DNA of 64,000 nucleotides from Chamaea fasciata. Lineage: Eukaryota; Chordata; Aves; Passeriformes; Sylviidae. The stretch spans positions 91,685,637-91,749,636 of the forward strand of contig JARCOQ010000001.1 of NCBI GenBank assembly GCA_029207755.1, given 5' to 3'. Under the pieces are notes generated by a model. That model did not search any database and was not told where the DNA came from. It worked only from the letters and a program-made list of their open reading frames with translations. The position numbers were made by a program, and so were the translations under genes. Positions 10,763 through 24,593 of the stretch are shown piece after piece (within the stretch, counting starts at the first letter, position 1; every line of letters starts with the position of its first letter).

Positions 10763-13048
10763 ACAGGAGGCAGCAGAGTCTTAGTTATTGTGACAAAACG
10801 AACAGCCCCCGGGATGCTCATCCAGCAGCTAATTTCTCATCTTATCTATTATGTGAATGAGATGGGAAAACAGTTTCCTGTTTTTCACAGATATCACTAA
10901 CACGAAAGATACAGAATAAATTCCCTTGAAGGCCGTGCAGCCAAATCCAGTCACAGACTCATTTGTTTCAATGGAATGAATAAATGCAGTTAGGGACAGC
11001 CCATTGATGGGGAAAAAAAAAGTCTGTAAAGCTTTCTATAGAAGCAAACGTGCTGCCACCACCTCCAAAACAAATGTAGGGCTTGGCGCACACTTTCTCC
11101 TTGTCCATTGACAGCACACATGCAGATGCAGGCTTTTGCAACACACAAGCACACACACCAAAACCTTGACATTTCCCTTGTTAAAAACAGGTATTTCTAG
11201 TGTTATAATGCAGTACCGGTGCGACTTGAAAAGGTAACCCACAATGAAAGACTTCTTTGCCCCTAGGGAGCTTCTAAGGGTCTTACACCAGGTGGGAGAG
11301 CAAGAAGTGATGGGTGTGCTGAGCCACCAGCCCCCAGCACACCAAGTTTAGGGTGAAGATTTGGAAAGAGTCCCATGTTAGGGTAAAACATGGGGACCAG
11401 ACCAGCTATAGTAAAGCCAGACTGTCATGAAAGAAGACCGTACATCTCTTTTAAAGCATAGACTGACAGAAAAACCTATGGGAACAACAAACAAATTTCT
11501 GTGCGTGTCCACAGGCAGTCAGTGGCTGCAACGACAGCTACACAGGCCTGTGACAGAATGGAAAGTGTAATATCATGTCAGCACTTTCCAGGTCAATTCT
11601 GCCTATTCTGTGTCGATTTTCACCTCTTTACTTTTCCCAGCAGAGGGAGCACCGGGCCAAAGTGCTCAGAGGCGGCGACCCATAGAAGGCCACTTCAAAA
11701 GTTTCCTTTGTCTTGCTTTTCCTCCTTCAAAGGCACAGATGGAAGTAAGGGGCAATGGGAGGACCCAGCCTCCTTGCAGACTGGGCAGCTTCTCAAAGAC
11801 CAGTCCCGTCCCAGCCCCTGGCTGGAGGGAGAGCAGGGCTGGACAGGAAGAATGTTTTTTGACCACATCAGGGTAGGATATGCACAGCTGTATTGCACCA
11901 TGCACAGGTACTCTTCTGTGCAATGGGCCCTGACCTCCACTCTCAGTGTCCCACCTGTTTCCCTGTTTCTTAAATTTTAACTCTTTTCTCTCCTGCTCTT
12001 TTACTCCTGGGAGCTTTCTGCATTCCCTCAGCCTCTTACCTGAAGTCTATCTTCTGATCCACTGTAGCTGGGGGAAAAGGGATACGTACCTGTCCCCGCA
12101 GTAAAATTGGGGTCTGACCCACAGCCTAAGTGAGTACCAAGTGTGCCAGGCATCCTTGCCTGCTGCCTTTCCATTGCTAGCAGAAGATGAATCCAGAAGA
12201 TGAATCCAGATGATGCCGGCATCAGAGGCTGGATGAACAAAGAAGTGGGTAAATAGCTCACAAAAAGAAGATAGAGAAAGAGAAGTGGGAAGTGGCAGAA
12301 GAGAAACCTGAAGAAGGTTAAAAGAAATTAGAAGAGACAAGTCTGGTACTTTACTACACTAAAAAGAGATGCTTCAGTTACACTGCAGCAAGGCATTAGA
12401 GTAGGAGAAATGAAAATAAATTCAGCCTACAGTCCTAATGAAGTAAATTCCAGAGTGGGCTGAGACCTTAACTGATACAAATGAGGATCATTATCTTCAC
12501 TCTGCTATCTTGTTCAGCACAGGGCAGGGAGTGCAGAGACAGGAGGGGACAGCCAAGGATGAGATGAAGTACAGTCCTGCCACCCTGCTGCTGTCCTATG
12601 ATGAGGAGCCTCATGCTAAGGGCCAAGAGTAGCACTCTCTGTGAACTGTGCAGGCCATCTGCAAGCCTCAGCCATCTTGTGGTTTAACCCCAGCTCTTGG
12701 TTCACTCAGGAGAAGGGCTTCTGGATGCCTGGCTGGTGGGCTGGCAGGAGGAGTGCTGGCTCTCTGGAGGGATGGGTTGTGAGTAGCTTTGTGTTGTTTC
12801 CATGTGTGTCCTGATAGGACACTGGTAATATCAGCCACCTGTGGGAGAGGCTTCTTTGGTTTCAGCTGTCTTCCTCTGCCTGGCAATGCCCACTCAGCTG
12901 TTGGGGTCAGTCCTGGTGCCCTGGGGACTGGGTTGGGCACTGTGAGATAAGAAACAGCAGGTACAAACCAAAGTGCTTTTCACCTGCCCATGATTGGTGT
13001 TTGTCCCCAGGGTGAGTGAGGTGGGCACCGTTTTGATGCTTCCTGCTG

Positions 13049-13099
<51 letters not shown>

Positions 13100-14850
13100 A
13101 ACCAACCCCAATACCAAACGGCTATGCAGTGGTGCGAGGCAGAGCAGCACATCTGCTCAGCAAAGCAGAACCCTGGGAACCAACCTCTGCCCCCAGCCTG
13201 CTAGTAGGATGCAGACTCCTTGATGCAGCCAGAGAGAGGTTTCAGCCCCCTGCTGCGGCTCCCAGGCTGACCTGGGAGCCCACCTCTCCAACCAGCCATC
13301 CATCTCCTCCTGACAACAGAGTGTGCCTGCTCTCCCGTGCACCCGTGATTTATGTGGTGTGGAACTCACCACCATCAGAAATTGAAATGACCCCAAGATT
13401 TGCCACATCCAATGTTCAACCCAGAACCTTGCTGCCCTATCTCCTAATCTTGTCTTCTTCTGATCTCTCCTTCAGCTCTCTCCTCTCAGAAGGAGCAATG
13501 AAAGCTACACAGAAATACGGCAGAAGCTTTCTCTTGGTATTCTCCATCACCATATTTACATGTTAATATTTCATATCGTGTTTAATATTGACATGATAAA
13601 TCCCTCTTGGCTTGGCTCAATCAGGTATGACATGCAAGTAGGCAGTGACTTAGTTTCTGAGTATTTACCCCTAATGAAAAGAGCTGGAGCCCAGATAGGT
13701 CTGAGAAAATAAAGATACATTAAGATAAATTCACTGTGGCATTAAATCAAACTCTTAACAGGATGTTTCACTTAACATTTCTCTAAGACCCAGGTAAAAG
13801 CATCTCATCCAGAATCAATGGAAATATTTACCTTACATAAATGTCTTTGCTGCAGGTGCAGGGTAGTGGCAACAGAATTTAAGAGTGAAATTCTAATGCA
13901 AAATTGAAGCCTTACCCTATTTAATCTCTTTAGCAATGATCTCGATAAAAGTCTCATTAAAAAGATACTGGAATGAAATAAAAATGAGTTAGGTGCTTTC
14001 AATCCAAAACACATTGGCATTTTGAGGTCAGATTTTTGAGTTTTGAAATTATATTCGAGAATCTAATGTCAAAATGTTTTAAGGTGGTTTATTTTGGGGG
14101 TTGTACTATTTGTATTTCTTATCAGGATAGTTCTGATAACTGACATCAAGGAACACCATAAAATTGTAATAATTAGCTTCCACATTAAATAAATGACCAA
14201 GTGATCTACTTCTGAAATGCTACAAGGCAAATTTCCAAAAGTGAAATTTCAGAGAAAATATTTAAACAAACATATTTCTGGTTCAAACAGGGTAGAAATA
14301 ACAGACCCAGTGAACTGAAAACTCAGTCTCAGCCATCTGTAGTGGAGGCTTGCATCTGAGCACTGCTCCCAAGCAGGCAGGCAGCATGCTTGCTTCTCTC
14401 TGAGGATGCAGGCTAGCATGCATTGGCGTAAGAGGTCCTCTCCCTGACCCTCCCAGCTTGGTCTGTGCAGCTGTAGGAGAGGGAAGAGGGTGCAGGAAGA
14501 TGGATAAGAGCTCTAGCAATCCATTTGTTAAAACAATCCCACTTCAGTGTGCAGGACAGCAGCATGCACAGTGAAGTGGCTCTTTGCATGCTAGAAAACC
14601 AATCCAGATGCTCATTTTCACCACCATGTCACAGCAAATGAGTCATCTTCACTCTAAGCCACACCTGGAGACAGGGGTTGGACCAAAATTCACATGAGAT
14701 TTTGTATGTCTTCATTTTTCTCAGGCTGGACCATGGAGGGTTGGAGTTGGGTGGCAGCTTTGGTTTTTTACATCACTACATTTGTGTAGCTGCAATGTAG
14801 TTTCCTCGATTGCTTCACAGGTGGGTTAGCAACATTTAGACAAGCACAGC
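10763..14850. other. Intergenic sequence with a T11A39 tract
   Basis: No gene recognised. A tract of 11 T followed immediately by 39 A lies at 13049-13098. A 17-bp stretch at 12680-12696 resembles the start of passerine ERVK-type LTRs, but the similarity does not continue. The minus-strand frame at 13157-13408 and the plus-strand frame at 12994-13566 have no known domain. Confidence 0.5.
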
Positions 14851-15305
14851 TGATGCCTTAAGTTTTAGCTTTCATGTTTTTCAGGTTCCGTGCTGCCTAG
14901 GGGTGTAGTTCTGATCCTCATATTAAGTGCTAGTAAGCTCTCTTCGCAGAGTAGGTAGACAAAACAAATCCTTTTCCAGCTGAAGACCAAGGACAACGAG
15001 TACAACTTTCAGGCCCAAAGGCATAAACAACAGTGGACTGAAGGGAGAAACAAGAAGGATGAGACCTCACAACATGAAGCTGTAATTGGACAATTAAACC
15101 CCAATAAGCAAATGGACCAAAACTTATAAAAATGTAAGATCTTGTGACTGGTTAGCCATTTCGTGACCATTCTTAGTCCACCTTGGGTATAGCCCTGGTC
15201 AGGCTCTTGTCTAAGGTGTATCCTAAAGGCCTTTCAATAAATACCTACTTTATTCTCTACCTCTTTCCAGTCTCTCTTTCAGATGCCTTTCTTCCCAAGG
15301 CATCA
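14851..15305 (+). mobile_element. Solo LTR of a passerine endogenous retrovirus
   Basis: A 455-bp block is bounded by TGATGCCTT and its exact inverse AAGGCATCA, the TG...CA style of retroviral LTR ends. Inside, in the right order for plus-strand transcription, are a TATA-like TTATAAA at 15124-15130 and an AATAAA polyadenylation signal at 15236-15241, followed by a short pyrimidine-rich U5-like tail. No gag, pol or env frames adjoin it, so it appears to be a solo LTR left by LTR-LTR recombination. No convincing target-site duplication was seen (flanks CACAGC and CAGTGA). Family placement (ERVK-like or ERVL-like) is from memory of similar passerine repeats and is uncertain. Confidence 0.8.
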
Positions 15306-18300
15306 CAGTGAAATGTAAACTCAAGCTACTACATCAAACAAACTCATTTTGCCCTGAAAAACCTTTTTTCTTTGTTATATTCCAGGGAGAAGCCATTCAC
15401 AATATTGTGGTGGAGGTATATGATCCAAAGGGTTATGATAAAGGTGCCAAACCCTCTACAAGCTAAATACACCTTGCATCAGGTCCACAAGTGTCATAGG
15501 TGAGGTTGCATCCCTTCCTTTTCCAAAGCAGTGGCAGCTGACTTCCCTTTCAGCACACACACCTCCTCAGCACATGAAGCTCCAGGGTAAGTTGTATCCA
15601 AATCATCCAAAACTACATCTTTGAGAAGACCCTGTAAGAGCTATATCTTTGCCTCAGCTAGGAAGGAGCTGAGTTATCCACCTCTCCCACCACGCACTGG
15701 TTTCAGCCAGTCTGGCTGCTGTGCCAGGAGCAGGCAAAAGGATGGCTGTGGCTTCCCTGGAGCTCTTTCCTAAGGAACTCATTTCACCCCACAAGCCATA
15801 CCAAAATGAGTCTTGTCTGGCAGGTGCCCCTGGAGCAGCTTCAAAGGTGCCATGCCCTCAATTCCCCTCTCCTTCAGGGAAGCAGCCGGATCTATCCTGC
15901 CTGAAGGTCTCACTCTTGATACTGAAATTTACTGCTGGGGAATTTTTGGTGAACCAGGTGCCCAAACCAAAAAGGTCACAGAAACAAAGATACAGACATC
16001 CTAAATATGGTCCTCATCTCCTTGGATGTGATTTTGTTCATTTAAATACAATTTTCTTTTGTTTTAAAATCTGGAACAAAGATGATTTCAACACAAGGAA
16101 TATGCCTAACCAGCACCAAAAAGAGCAGGAAAGATCGGCTCTGGGAATGGCTGGCTAAAACCAGAAGGACCCAGCATTGTTATTTTATTTATTACAATCT
16201 GCATGATCTTAGGGGGGACATGGCAATTAACAAATATAAGAAGACCAGAACTCTGCCCTGAGGAGCTGGTTTAGCTTAAATTAGGCAGACCAAGCACAAA
16301 CAAGTCTGGGTAACAAGAACATCTAGAATTTAAATAGTAAATATTAAGAAAAAAAATCAACTAGTGCTCGAGGCCATAAGTCATCCTTTAATTGACAGCA
16401 GTTCAAAGGAAAATTTCCCAGGGGTGAGCCATTACATAACCACCTGCTGTGGGATTCTCCTCTACCTCCTTGAAGGACATGGCTCCAGCAACTGCTGGCC
16501 ATGGGCTCAGAGCTCAGGGCTCGGCTGAGCCATCTCTACTGGCATCTGACCTCTCCTCTCAGGTCTGACCATGAAGGATGTGGCTCCCCAAAAGGTGTTG
16601 CCAGACAAGAGAGAAGGCTGGTGGAAAAGTGCACCCAACTGCAAAAAGGGGTCAGGGTGGAAAAGCCTTGTCCTTGTCCAGAGCCTGAGCCAGTCATGAC
16701 TCAGGCCCTGGACAAGGACACTGGAAATCTGGATTGCATCCCAGCCTCGACCTTGGACAAGTTCCTCTGTCTCCATTTGCCTGCCTCCACTCCCAAATGT
16801 CATCTGCCTTCAACGCACTGTTTATAAAACTCTTTGGGGCAGCAACTGGCTCTTGCTACACTCTTGTGCAACACTGCTCACAACTGGATCCTAGTCCTCT
16901 CTCAAGTCTGCTGGCATGAATCTAATGAAAAAAGAAAAAAAAAATGAGAGAAAAAAAGGGTGTAACTTCTTTAAAATCTGAAAAAATATTCAAAGACAGG
17001 CAACTGCAGGGAGTTCAAATGAACCTCAACAAAATATCTGATTTCCAGTGTTGCTACTAATTATTACAGATTAAAAAATCCCCAAACCTGGCTTTGAATG
17101 ATCAATGAATAATGGCTAGGACACATTTTTCACCCAGGAACAATGGAGAATTTCATACAGTACATTTTAGTTGAAAAAAAAAAAGACATTTTTTCAGGAT
17201 TTTCCCTCCTTTTGGCAAAAATTTGCCATCGTTTTAACAAAATTAGCACTGAAGATACTGCTGAGTGGTTTTGCTGTCTGAAAAAAATGACTGCTTTCAG
17301 TAAATTAAATATCCCAAGAGTTATCCTGCTAACAAATTTCATTAAGGGATACTATGGGCTATTTCACAAGAAATTTAAAAAAATGTTCTTTCTGGTCCCT
17401 GCACAATGAAAATAACTTTGAAAGTTCAAAATTTAAGGAAGCTGTTTTCCTGAGTTGAGGCCTGCTCTATTTTTCACACAGTGTTGACAAGAGCAAGATG
17501 AGAAAGAAATGCAGTTTCCATCATTTATTCAGTCTCTGGCCCCTCTAACGATTAGCAAAAGTGCCTGTTTTACTGATGTTTTCTTGTTAAATAGAAACTC
17601 TTCCCATAGAAACACAACTCGAAACCATCAAATCATTTCACAACTGACAGATGGTAACAGCCATCCATGCAGCCCTCATCTGGTTTTAGCCAGAGAAGTG
17701 GAGGTAAGAACTGCTGTATCACGATCAAACTCTGTACACCTCATCCATCTTTTAGGATTTCCTCCCTGAAATAAAGGCACAAAAAAGCTGCAGTCACACA
17801 ACTCACTGGCAGAGCCAGCCTACACCCATTGCTTTGCTCTGCCTTAAAATTAATTTCTTAATTAGGAATCATTTTTTTTTAAAAAATAGGGATATAGGAT
17901 TTTCTCTTTCTGCGTCCCCCTCACTGAATTACTTAGCACACAGAAAAAGGTGAACAGCAAGATTAAAACATTCAAAGGCTCAGTATGGTTTTTGAAATCC
18001 AGATGAAGCTGTTCCCCACCACAGGAAAGATTTATCAGCATTGTCCTGTTGTTTTGTAAAATGATTCCTTCCAGAGCAGGCAAGCCAGGAAAAACCCAAG
18101 GGGCATAGAGATGAACAAGGCTGTGTGGGAACCTACCATTCATTGTCTCCGTGCACTGTTAAAGTTTCAGCCTGGCAAGCTACTTACAATCAGTATATCG
18201 TAACTCAACAGCCTCTTTAGAAGCAATTCATGGCCTTGGTCTCGTGTCTGAGACAGGTAACTTCAGCTAACACCAACTCTGGCATGCTCAAAGCTCTGTC

Positions 18301-19089
18301 CAAGCACCCCAAGGGATGGACCAAATGAAAATCCTGCATGCAAAGTGTGAGGTTCTTCCAGAGGGGAACAGTGCATATGAGGGAAGCTGCCCCTTCTGCT
18401 GTGCTGGCTCTGTGTACAGAGGGTTTTCCTTTCCTTCCTGGGACTCCCCACCCTGCTGCTGCCACACTCACTGAATTCATATGGAGGTGGGAAAGCAATG
18501 CACTACATAGAGGTTAGCTGGCCATGAGCCCTCAGCCTCATCCCTCACAGATGTTTGGCCTCCTCAGGAAAATGGCTAGAATGGACTTTGGGTGCCATTT
18601 TCAAAGGATCTGAAAGAAAAGCAAACATTTGCAAATGCTCCTTGCTTGCGTTTTCAGGTCAGAAATACAGGCAGCTGTGGAACACACACAACATTACAAA
18701 GCACCCATCACACCATGCCACCATCCAGCCCCTTCTGTACCTCACTTGCACTTCCAGAACAGCCTACATGTATGCATGCAGTGCAAAAGAAGTTTGAATT
18801 GAGGAAATTCCCATGTAAACTACCCTAAAAAAAATTCCTTCGATACTTGGATGTTTTCTAGCTTCTACTACAGCAACTCTCATGGAGATGTGACATTCAA
18901 GGAGGATTTGTTTGCAGCACTCAGATATATCATTATCTGGACAATTTTTCTTGCAAGGCTTATTTTTTTCCCTGCATTATTGAAATGCCTCCACTGTACT
19001 CCTGCCCTTGCCTTAATCTTTGGGGCACAGACACAAAGTAAGTGAGGAAGAGTCCATTATGATGTGGAAATAAAAGGCAAGTGGTGATA
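15306..19089. other. Intergenic sequence, nothing recognised
   Basis: Low-complexity A runs occur near 16930 and 17175. The 145-codon frame at 15721-16158 has no recognisable motif. No repeat family recognised. Confidence 0.5.
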
Positions 19090-19338
19090 GGAAAAGGGAG
19101 AACAGTTTAAATTAAATAGGAGAGATTTAGGTTAGATGTTGGGAAGAAATTCTTTACTCAGGTCATGGTGAGGTACAGGAGCAGGTGGACGCCCCATCCC
19201 TGGAAGTGTTCAAGGCCAGGTTGAATGGGGCTCTGAGCAACCTGGTCTGGTGGAAGGTGTCCCTGTCCACAGCATAAGGGCTGGAACAAGATGATCTTTA
19301 AGGTCCCTTCCAACCCTAAAAATTCTGTAATTCTTTGA
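19090..19338 (+). mobile_element. CR1 LINE 3' end, sense
   Basis: It matches the familiar CR1 3' region, from a GGTTAGATGTTGGGAAGAA-type stretch through TTCAAGGCCAGGTTGAATGG to AAGGTCCCTTCCAACCC. It ends in two ATTCT-type octamers (ATTCTGTAATTCTTTGA), the hallmark CR1 3' terminus. It is 5'-truncated, as most CR1 copies are, and has a short internal deletion after the GGAGCAGG stretch. The left edge is approximate. Confidence 0.88.
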
Positions 19339-19688
19339 AATAAAATACGAAAAAGAACACAGACAAAAGGAAGGAAAACCATACAAAACTCAACCTGAGG
19401 TTTTACAAAAAGCTGCATAAATTGTCTTTGGGGCTGAAGGAGAAAGAAATGCATTTGCCTCAGGTGAAGGAGAACTAAATCCATTTATGTGCAAGCTGCA
19501 GGATTTTAGCCATTTCACAGACACAAAATATTCCAGCATTAGTGGTTGGCAATACTGAGAATACCTTGTCATCCCTAACGAGCTAGTGAGCTGAAGGTGT
19601 GATCGCTTTTAGGCACAGAGGGGAAACCTTCGGGGTTTATTTTAAACACAGGGGAGAGCTAAAAACTTCTACGTTTCCCTGTGGGGGG
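19339..19688. other. Intergenic spacer
   Basis: Unique-looking sequence between a CR1 end and a poly-A tract. Nothing recognised. Confidence 0.5.

Positions 19689-19719
<31 letters not shown>
19689..19719. repeat. A31 tract
   Basis: A pure A run follows a G run. A GC-rich, CpG-containing stretch follows at about 19745-19890 and passes into CR1 sequence. No retrocopy parent recognised. Confidence 0.93.
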
Positions 19720-19720
<1 letters not shown>

Positions 19721-19893
19721 CAGGGCAGAAAGGGGAAAGGATACCAGCGCTCTGCCCTCGTTTTGCTGAGGTTTTGCAGCCGCCTGAGCCCAGAAACCGC
19801 TGGGTTTGGGCGTTCAGCATCGGCTGCCGAATTCTTGGGTAGCACTGCCCCCTGCCGGCCACTGCGGGCACTGCGGGCCCTGCCCCGCGCATC

Positions 19894-20090
19894 CCACCTG
19901 GCCTTGGACACTGCCAGGGATGGGCATCCGCAGCTTCTCTGGGCTCTTCTCTGGGCCTGTGCATCGCCACCCTCGCAGTCAAGAATTGCTTCGTGACAGC
20001 TGATCTAGACCGACTTTAAAGCCATTTCCCCTTGTCCTATCACTCCGTGCTTTTGTAAAAAGTCCCTTTCCAGCCTTCAAAGTTGTTCTT
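19894..20090 (-). mobile_element. CR1 LINE fragment, antisense
   Basis: The stretch with CCTGGCCTTGGACACTGCC, GCTTCTCTGGGC, then CCATTTCCCCTTGTCCTATC and GTAAAAAGTCCC is the reverse complement of the conserved CR1 3' portion. It is diverged and lacks the terminal octamers, so both ends are approximate. Confidence 0.75.
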
Positions 20091-20533
20091 TCAAAATGGA
20101 GTCCAGGAGGGTCAACTTTTCATCGCATCAGCCCTAGTCACTCACTGTTTGATTCCCTTCACCACAATACCACACCTGAATACCTAGCAGGATTTGGGTT
20201 TATTAATTTAACTGCAGTCAGCTTCCTCACAGTGACCCACGGATGGATGCATGGTCATTTCTCCCATTTCCTACTGAACTGCTGAGCCATTTTTCAGCCT
20301 AAATACGTACCAACAGCTTTGGTGCCTCTGTCTTAGGGCAGTGGGCTGGGAGGAGTGGAACCCCTGGAAGCACAGCCTGCTGCTCCAGGCAGGCCGTGGG
20401 TGATGTCCTCCAGCGGCTGCCTAAAAAGGTGGGCAAAATCCTGCCACCAGCTGTGACAGCCCAGTCAGGCACAGGAGGCCTGGACTAGGAGCACTAAAGC
20501 AAGAGCTCTGAAAAAAACTCATTTTCCTCTGAG

Positions 20534-20571
<38 letters not shown>
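20534..20571. repeat. (GT)n dinucleotide repeat
   Basis: About 17 near-perfect GT units. Confidence 0.95.
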
Positions 20572-20572
<1 letters not shown>

Positions 20573-23500
20573 AATTTCCATAATAATTGTGTCTGTTGTC
20601 TGCAGACATGAATTCATTACAGCAGGAGGTAAGAGAACAGCCAGCCTCAATATACATTTCAAATTCCTTACTAGAGCCTTGATTTATAAGGCACAACCTG
20701 AAACACTGACTAGCTCATTGCCTCTTAGTGAACTGAATTTAGCATGATAGCTGAGAGGACTGAAAAGCAAATGAATAAATTTTGTTCTTAAAACACTCCA
20801 TCTCCGTATTTTTCATTTTTAAGAGTTGCTAGCTGTGTCCCGGGTATCCCCCTGCTTCCCCCACTCCACCCCCCCTCCTTCCTCCTGTGCATGCTCCATC
20901 GGCACTTGCATTAATCCGGGCCCGAAAGTACTAAATTGATTCACAGCAACACAGGCACCCAGGGGCAGAATATTCCAGGAACAAATGAACTAATCATCTC
21001 AGAGCCTCTGTGCTAACCCACATAAAAGCCCACTGCCCAGAGTGGTGGTGATGAGGGGCTCAGCCTGGCCCCTCAGCTGACCACACAGCACCAGCTGCCA
21101 CACAAGCATCCTGTCTGCTCCAGACACACACGTGGAGGCTGCCAGGCACAAGCCCCTGTGAGACAGTGCTCTTAGAAGATCTCCAGCATAGAGGAATTGG
21201 TCTAACAGGGAATCCTGCAGAAAGAGAGGTCTGCAGTCATTATAAATGGACCTTCATGGCAGCAACAACAGGAAACAGAAAATAATGTTTTGCAATTAGG
21301 GCCCGCAGCTGTCACAGCGCCAGCGCACCGGCTGTACACAGGTGCAGCTATTACAGCACTGAACAGCACACACTAAAGGTGCCATCCACATAGCCAATAA
21401 TACCAGGGCTAAAAAGGTATTTCCATTTGCAGCCTGATGTTGGGAAGGAAAAAAGCAGAATAAGTCGGCTGTCTCTCCGCTGCCCAGGCCTCAGCCTTAT
21501 CTGGAGCACCAGGGGGGCAGAGAAGCTCCTTTCACCATCTGACTGGGAAAAACAGGTAATGTCTGGGATGAGACCATGAGGCCTCAGCCAAGTGAAAAAC
21601 TGGCAATGTTTTTGTTTTCTTTGTTGTGAATAGAAAGTGTTTTAGAAGTTTCTTCCCTTCCTGTTATTTAAAACACCCAAAAGGTTCTTGAGAGTAGGGG
21701 AAAGGCATTAGTCTCTCTTCTGGTCTCTTTCACACAACACTCTGGCAGCACCCCTCTGCTGACTTCAGTGGCAGGATCTCTTACTGGTGGAAACAAGAGA
21801 CAACTAGACACAGAAAAAACTCTGTGGGACACATTCATCAACACTTTGTCCTTTCCCCCCACCCTTGTCCCTGTGTCAGCCCCACGCAGAAGCAAGGGGG
21901 CCTGGACAACCTGACCTCCAGAGGTTCCCCAGCCTCAGTTATGCTACTTCTGTGACCTCCCTCTGGTGCAAAGTGGCTTAATCTTGTTTGGCTCCATTGT
22001 GAAATATTGCAGCTCTCAACCACTCTCCAGTGACTCCAGGGGCACAGGATGGCTATTTCTCTGCAGTCTGCTTTAACCCCCTAAATCTTAGAGACAGGTC
22101 TTAGAAAGGGAGAGGGAATCACAGACTTAACAACCTCTTGCATGCAAACCAAACATTTTCCAGACTGTTTTACCACATACACATCCTTTCTTTCATCAGA
22201 AAGGGGAGCTGTTCCAAAGACTGCAGAGAGTTAAGAGAAAAGCAGAATGAGGGTTATCCAGTGCAATCAGACATCCTGCCCCAGGGTGAGGGGTTTTTCT
22301 CTGATCTGTAGGCCACTCAACATTTTTTCACTGGTGGTGAAGATGTCTAAATCACAAATGTAAGGCTAGCATCAGGTTTGGCTTTTCCTCATGGAGGTCT
22401 TGAATGCTGTCCACAGACCCACACGCATCCACAAGTCACAGACCCCTGGCTTCCTGTGCAACACATGCAGCTGTCACAGGTACAAGGGTGTCCTCATCCC
22501 CCTCACCTCTGCCAACTCTGAGCCCATGCCAAGGTCCCTGCTGCCACAGAGCAACATCGTTTAAAGCTAATGTAAGTAAATAAGTCCACCATGAACTGCA
22601 CCCTTTTGACTTGCAGTCCAGACACAGACCTAAGCTTTTTTTATTTTTTTTTTTAACTTTTCATAGGAAAATCAAATCACTTGTCACCTCAGCCTCACCT
22701 CTACCCACCAGCTTCAGCTGGGCTTTTTTGGAATGAGCCTGTTGAGCATGGAGACATGGGTGTGAGGCTCGGGACTGCTCTGCTGGGATTGCCTGACCCA
22801 GCTCAGCGTGGGACAGGGCTGTGACATCCGAGGCAAAGCTCCATCCTCTGACCCAGGATGGAAACTGAGGAAGAGTCCGGATGTTTTCAGACTGATAGTG
22901 CCAGGAACCCACTGAATGCAGGCAGGGGAAACAGTTACCCCCAGCACCAAGGCAAAAGCATCCTCCAGATTCCTGAACAGGTCCCAGCTCACCAAGGTAA
23001 GCAGAACCAAGTTCTTTTTATAGGCCTTAAAATTGAGGAAGGCAGTAAAATTAATTTGAAAACTTTGCAGGAAGCTGGCATAATGAAAACAAAAGTGGAT
23101 TGATACACTGGCTGGCATACCCTCGCTCTGGGAAAGAGCTCAGGCAGCCACTTCCAGAAAAGCTGGAGCCTGCTGGAAGAGAGCACAAAACAGGAAACAC
23201 TGCTCAAAGGAAGCTCACAGACAAAGTGGCAATGTGGAAGAAATTATAATGATTAATACAGCGCCTGAAGTGGGCAGGGGAGCCACAAAAGATTGAGAAA
23301 AAAGACCCAGAGATTTGATTTTTCCACTGCCCTTCATCAGCAGCAGTCATTTTATACCAGCACAAAGCAGGAGTGCAATCTTCACAGCACAGAACAAGTG
23401 CACTTTATGTTGCCTTTCTCTTTATTTTCCTGCCGCACAGCTCCCAGGGAAAGGGGCAATCAACACCATTTGTCCCTGACCACTGGGGCTTGGAGCCTAA

Positions 23501-24540
23501 GCTAGGACAGAGACCATAAACAACAGACAAAGGGAGAGGGAAATCACTAAGAGCTACCACATTTATCTCTGGCTAGGATGGAAGAGGCAATAAGAATAAA
23601 CTGTGGGCAACCTCCACTCACCAGCTGCAGAAAAAGCAGAGTTACAGAAAAGAAAAACTTGTTCCTTCTCTTAATTTGATTGTGCTCCAGAGTTTTGCCA
23701 TAATCAATCTCTTCTACTATCAAAAGCAAACCAAATTAGAGCCTTAGATAATAACATTTTAAGCGTGTAGTTCAGGTTCAGTCACTTCTCTGTATCCATC
23801 ATAGCAAGTCAGCAGCAATAAATGAATAAGGATTGAAAGACAGGCATACAAAACAGGTATGTAGTGCCACGAAGGCCAACCAGCAGCTTTTGGCCATAGC
23901 ACCAGCTTTCAGCAGACCAACAGTCCACTCCCAGGGCATTTGGGGTTTGTCCTTTGAGGTACCACCACACTTCAGGTGCTGTGGTTTCTCCTAAATGAAG
24001 AGGGTTAGGATTTCAGTTCTTGGTTTCTGCTCTCTGAAAAACTGTGTCTTGAATAAAGAGGTGTCTTGCTCAGGTTTACTGTGGATGGGAATATGTTTCT
24101 GCTAGGTCTGTCTTCAGGTCCTCAGTGCAGATGAGCAGCAAATCAAATTGCTTATGAGATTTTCACTACTAGAACATTAAGAAATTTAAACATACTTAGG
24201 TGACCTGTAGGTTTACAACAATGGGCAAAGGGGCACATTAGGTATAACTTTCCCTCAGTAAATAAAACCACATATATTCACCAATTATTTATTCGCTACA
24301 TCAAGTCCAGAGCAGATGACATTTGCATGATTTTTATCTCCATGACAGGGGAAGTATGTTTGGTCTCTCTACATTCTGCTTTATAAGGCTTTATAGAGAC
24401 ATTCAGATGTATAGTAGTTGCATCCTAATTTGTATATGTGTTCTGTGATAATGTTTGGACTAAGCTTCTAACAGAGGGGGAAAAAAAAGAAAGGGGTAAT
24501 GTTCAAAGGAATAGGCCACTTTCCCCTAAACCAAAAGCAA
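20572..24540. other. Intergenic sequence, nothing recognised
   Basis: No gene or transposon recognised. A moderately GC-rich patch with several E-box cores (CAGCTG, CAGGTG) lies near 21300-21360. The 134-codon minus-strand frame at 22714-23118 has no identifiable domain. Confidence 0.5.
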
Positions 24541-24549
24541 ACAAACAAA

Positions 24550-24589
<40 letters not shown>
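24541..24589. repeat. CAAA units followed by A39 tract
   Basis: A few ACAAAC units lead into 39 consecutive A. This is low-complexity sequence, and any retrotransposon tail origin is unproven. Confidence 0.93.

Positions 24590-24593
<4 letters not shown>

Noticed and set aside
12680..12712. Possible 5' end of an ERVK-type LTR (TGTGGTTTAACCCCAGC)
   Set aside because: Only about 17 bp resemble the LTR start and the following sequence does not continue the match. No 3' end was found.
13049..13098. T11A39 tract as the tail of a processed pseudogene
   Set aside because: No coding remnant recognised on either side and no target duplication seen.
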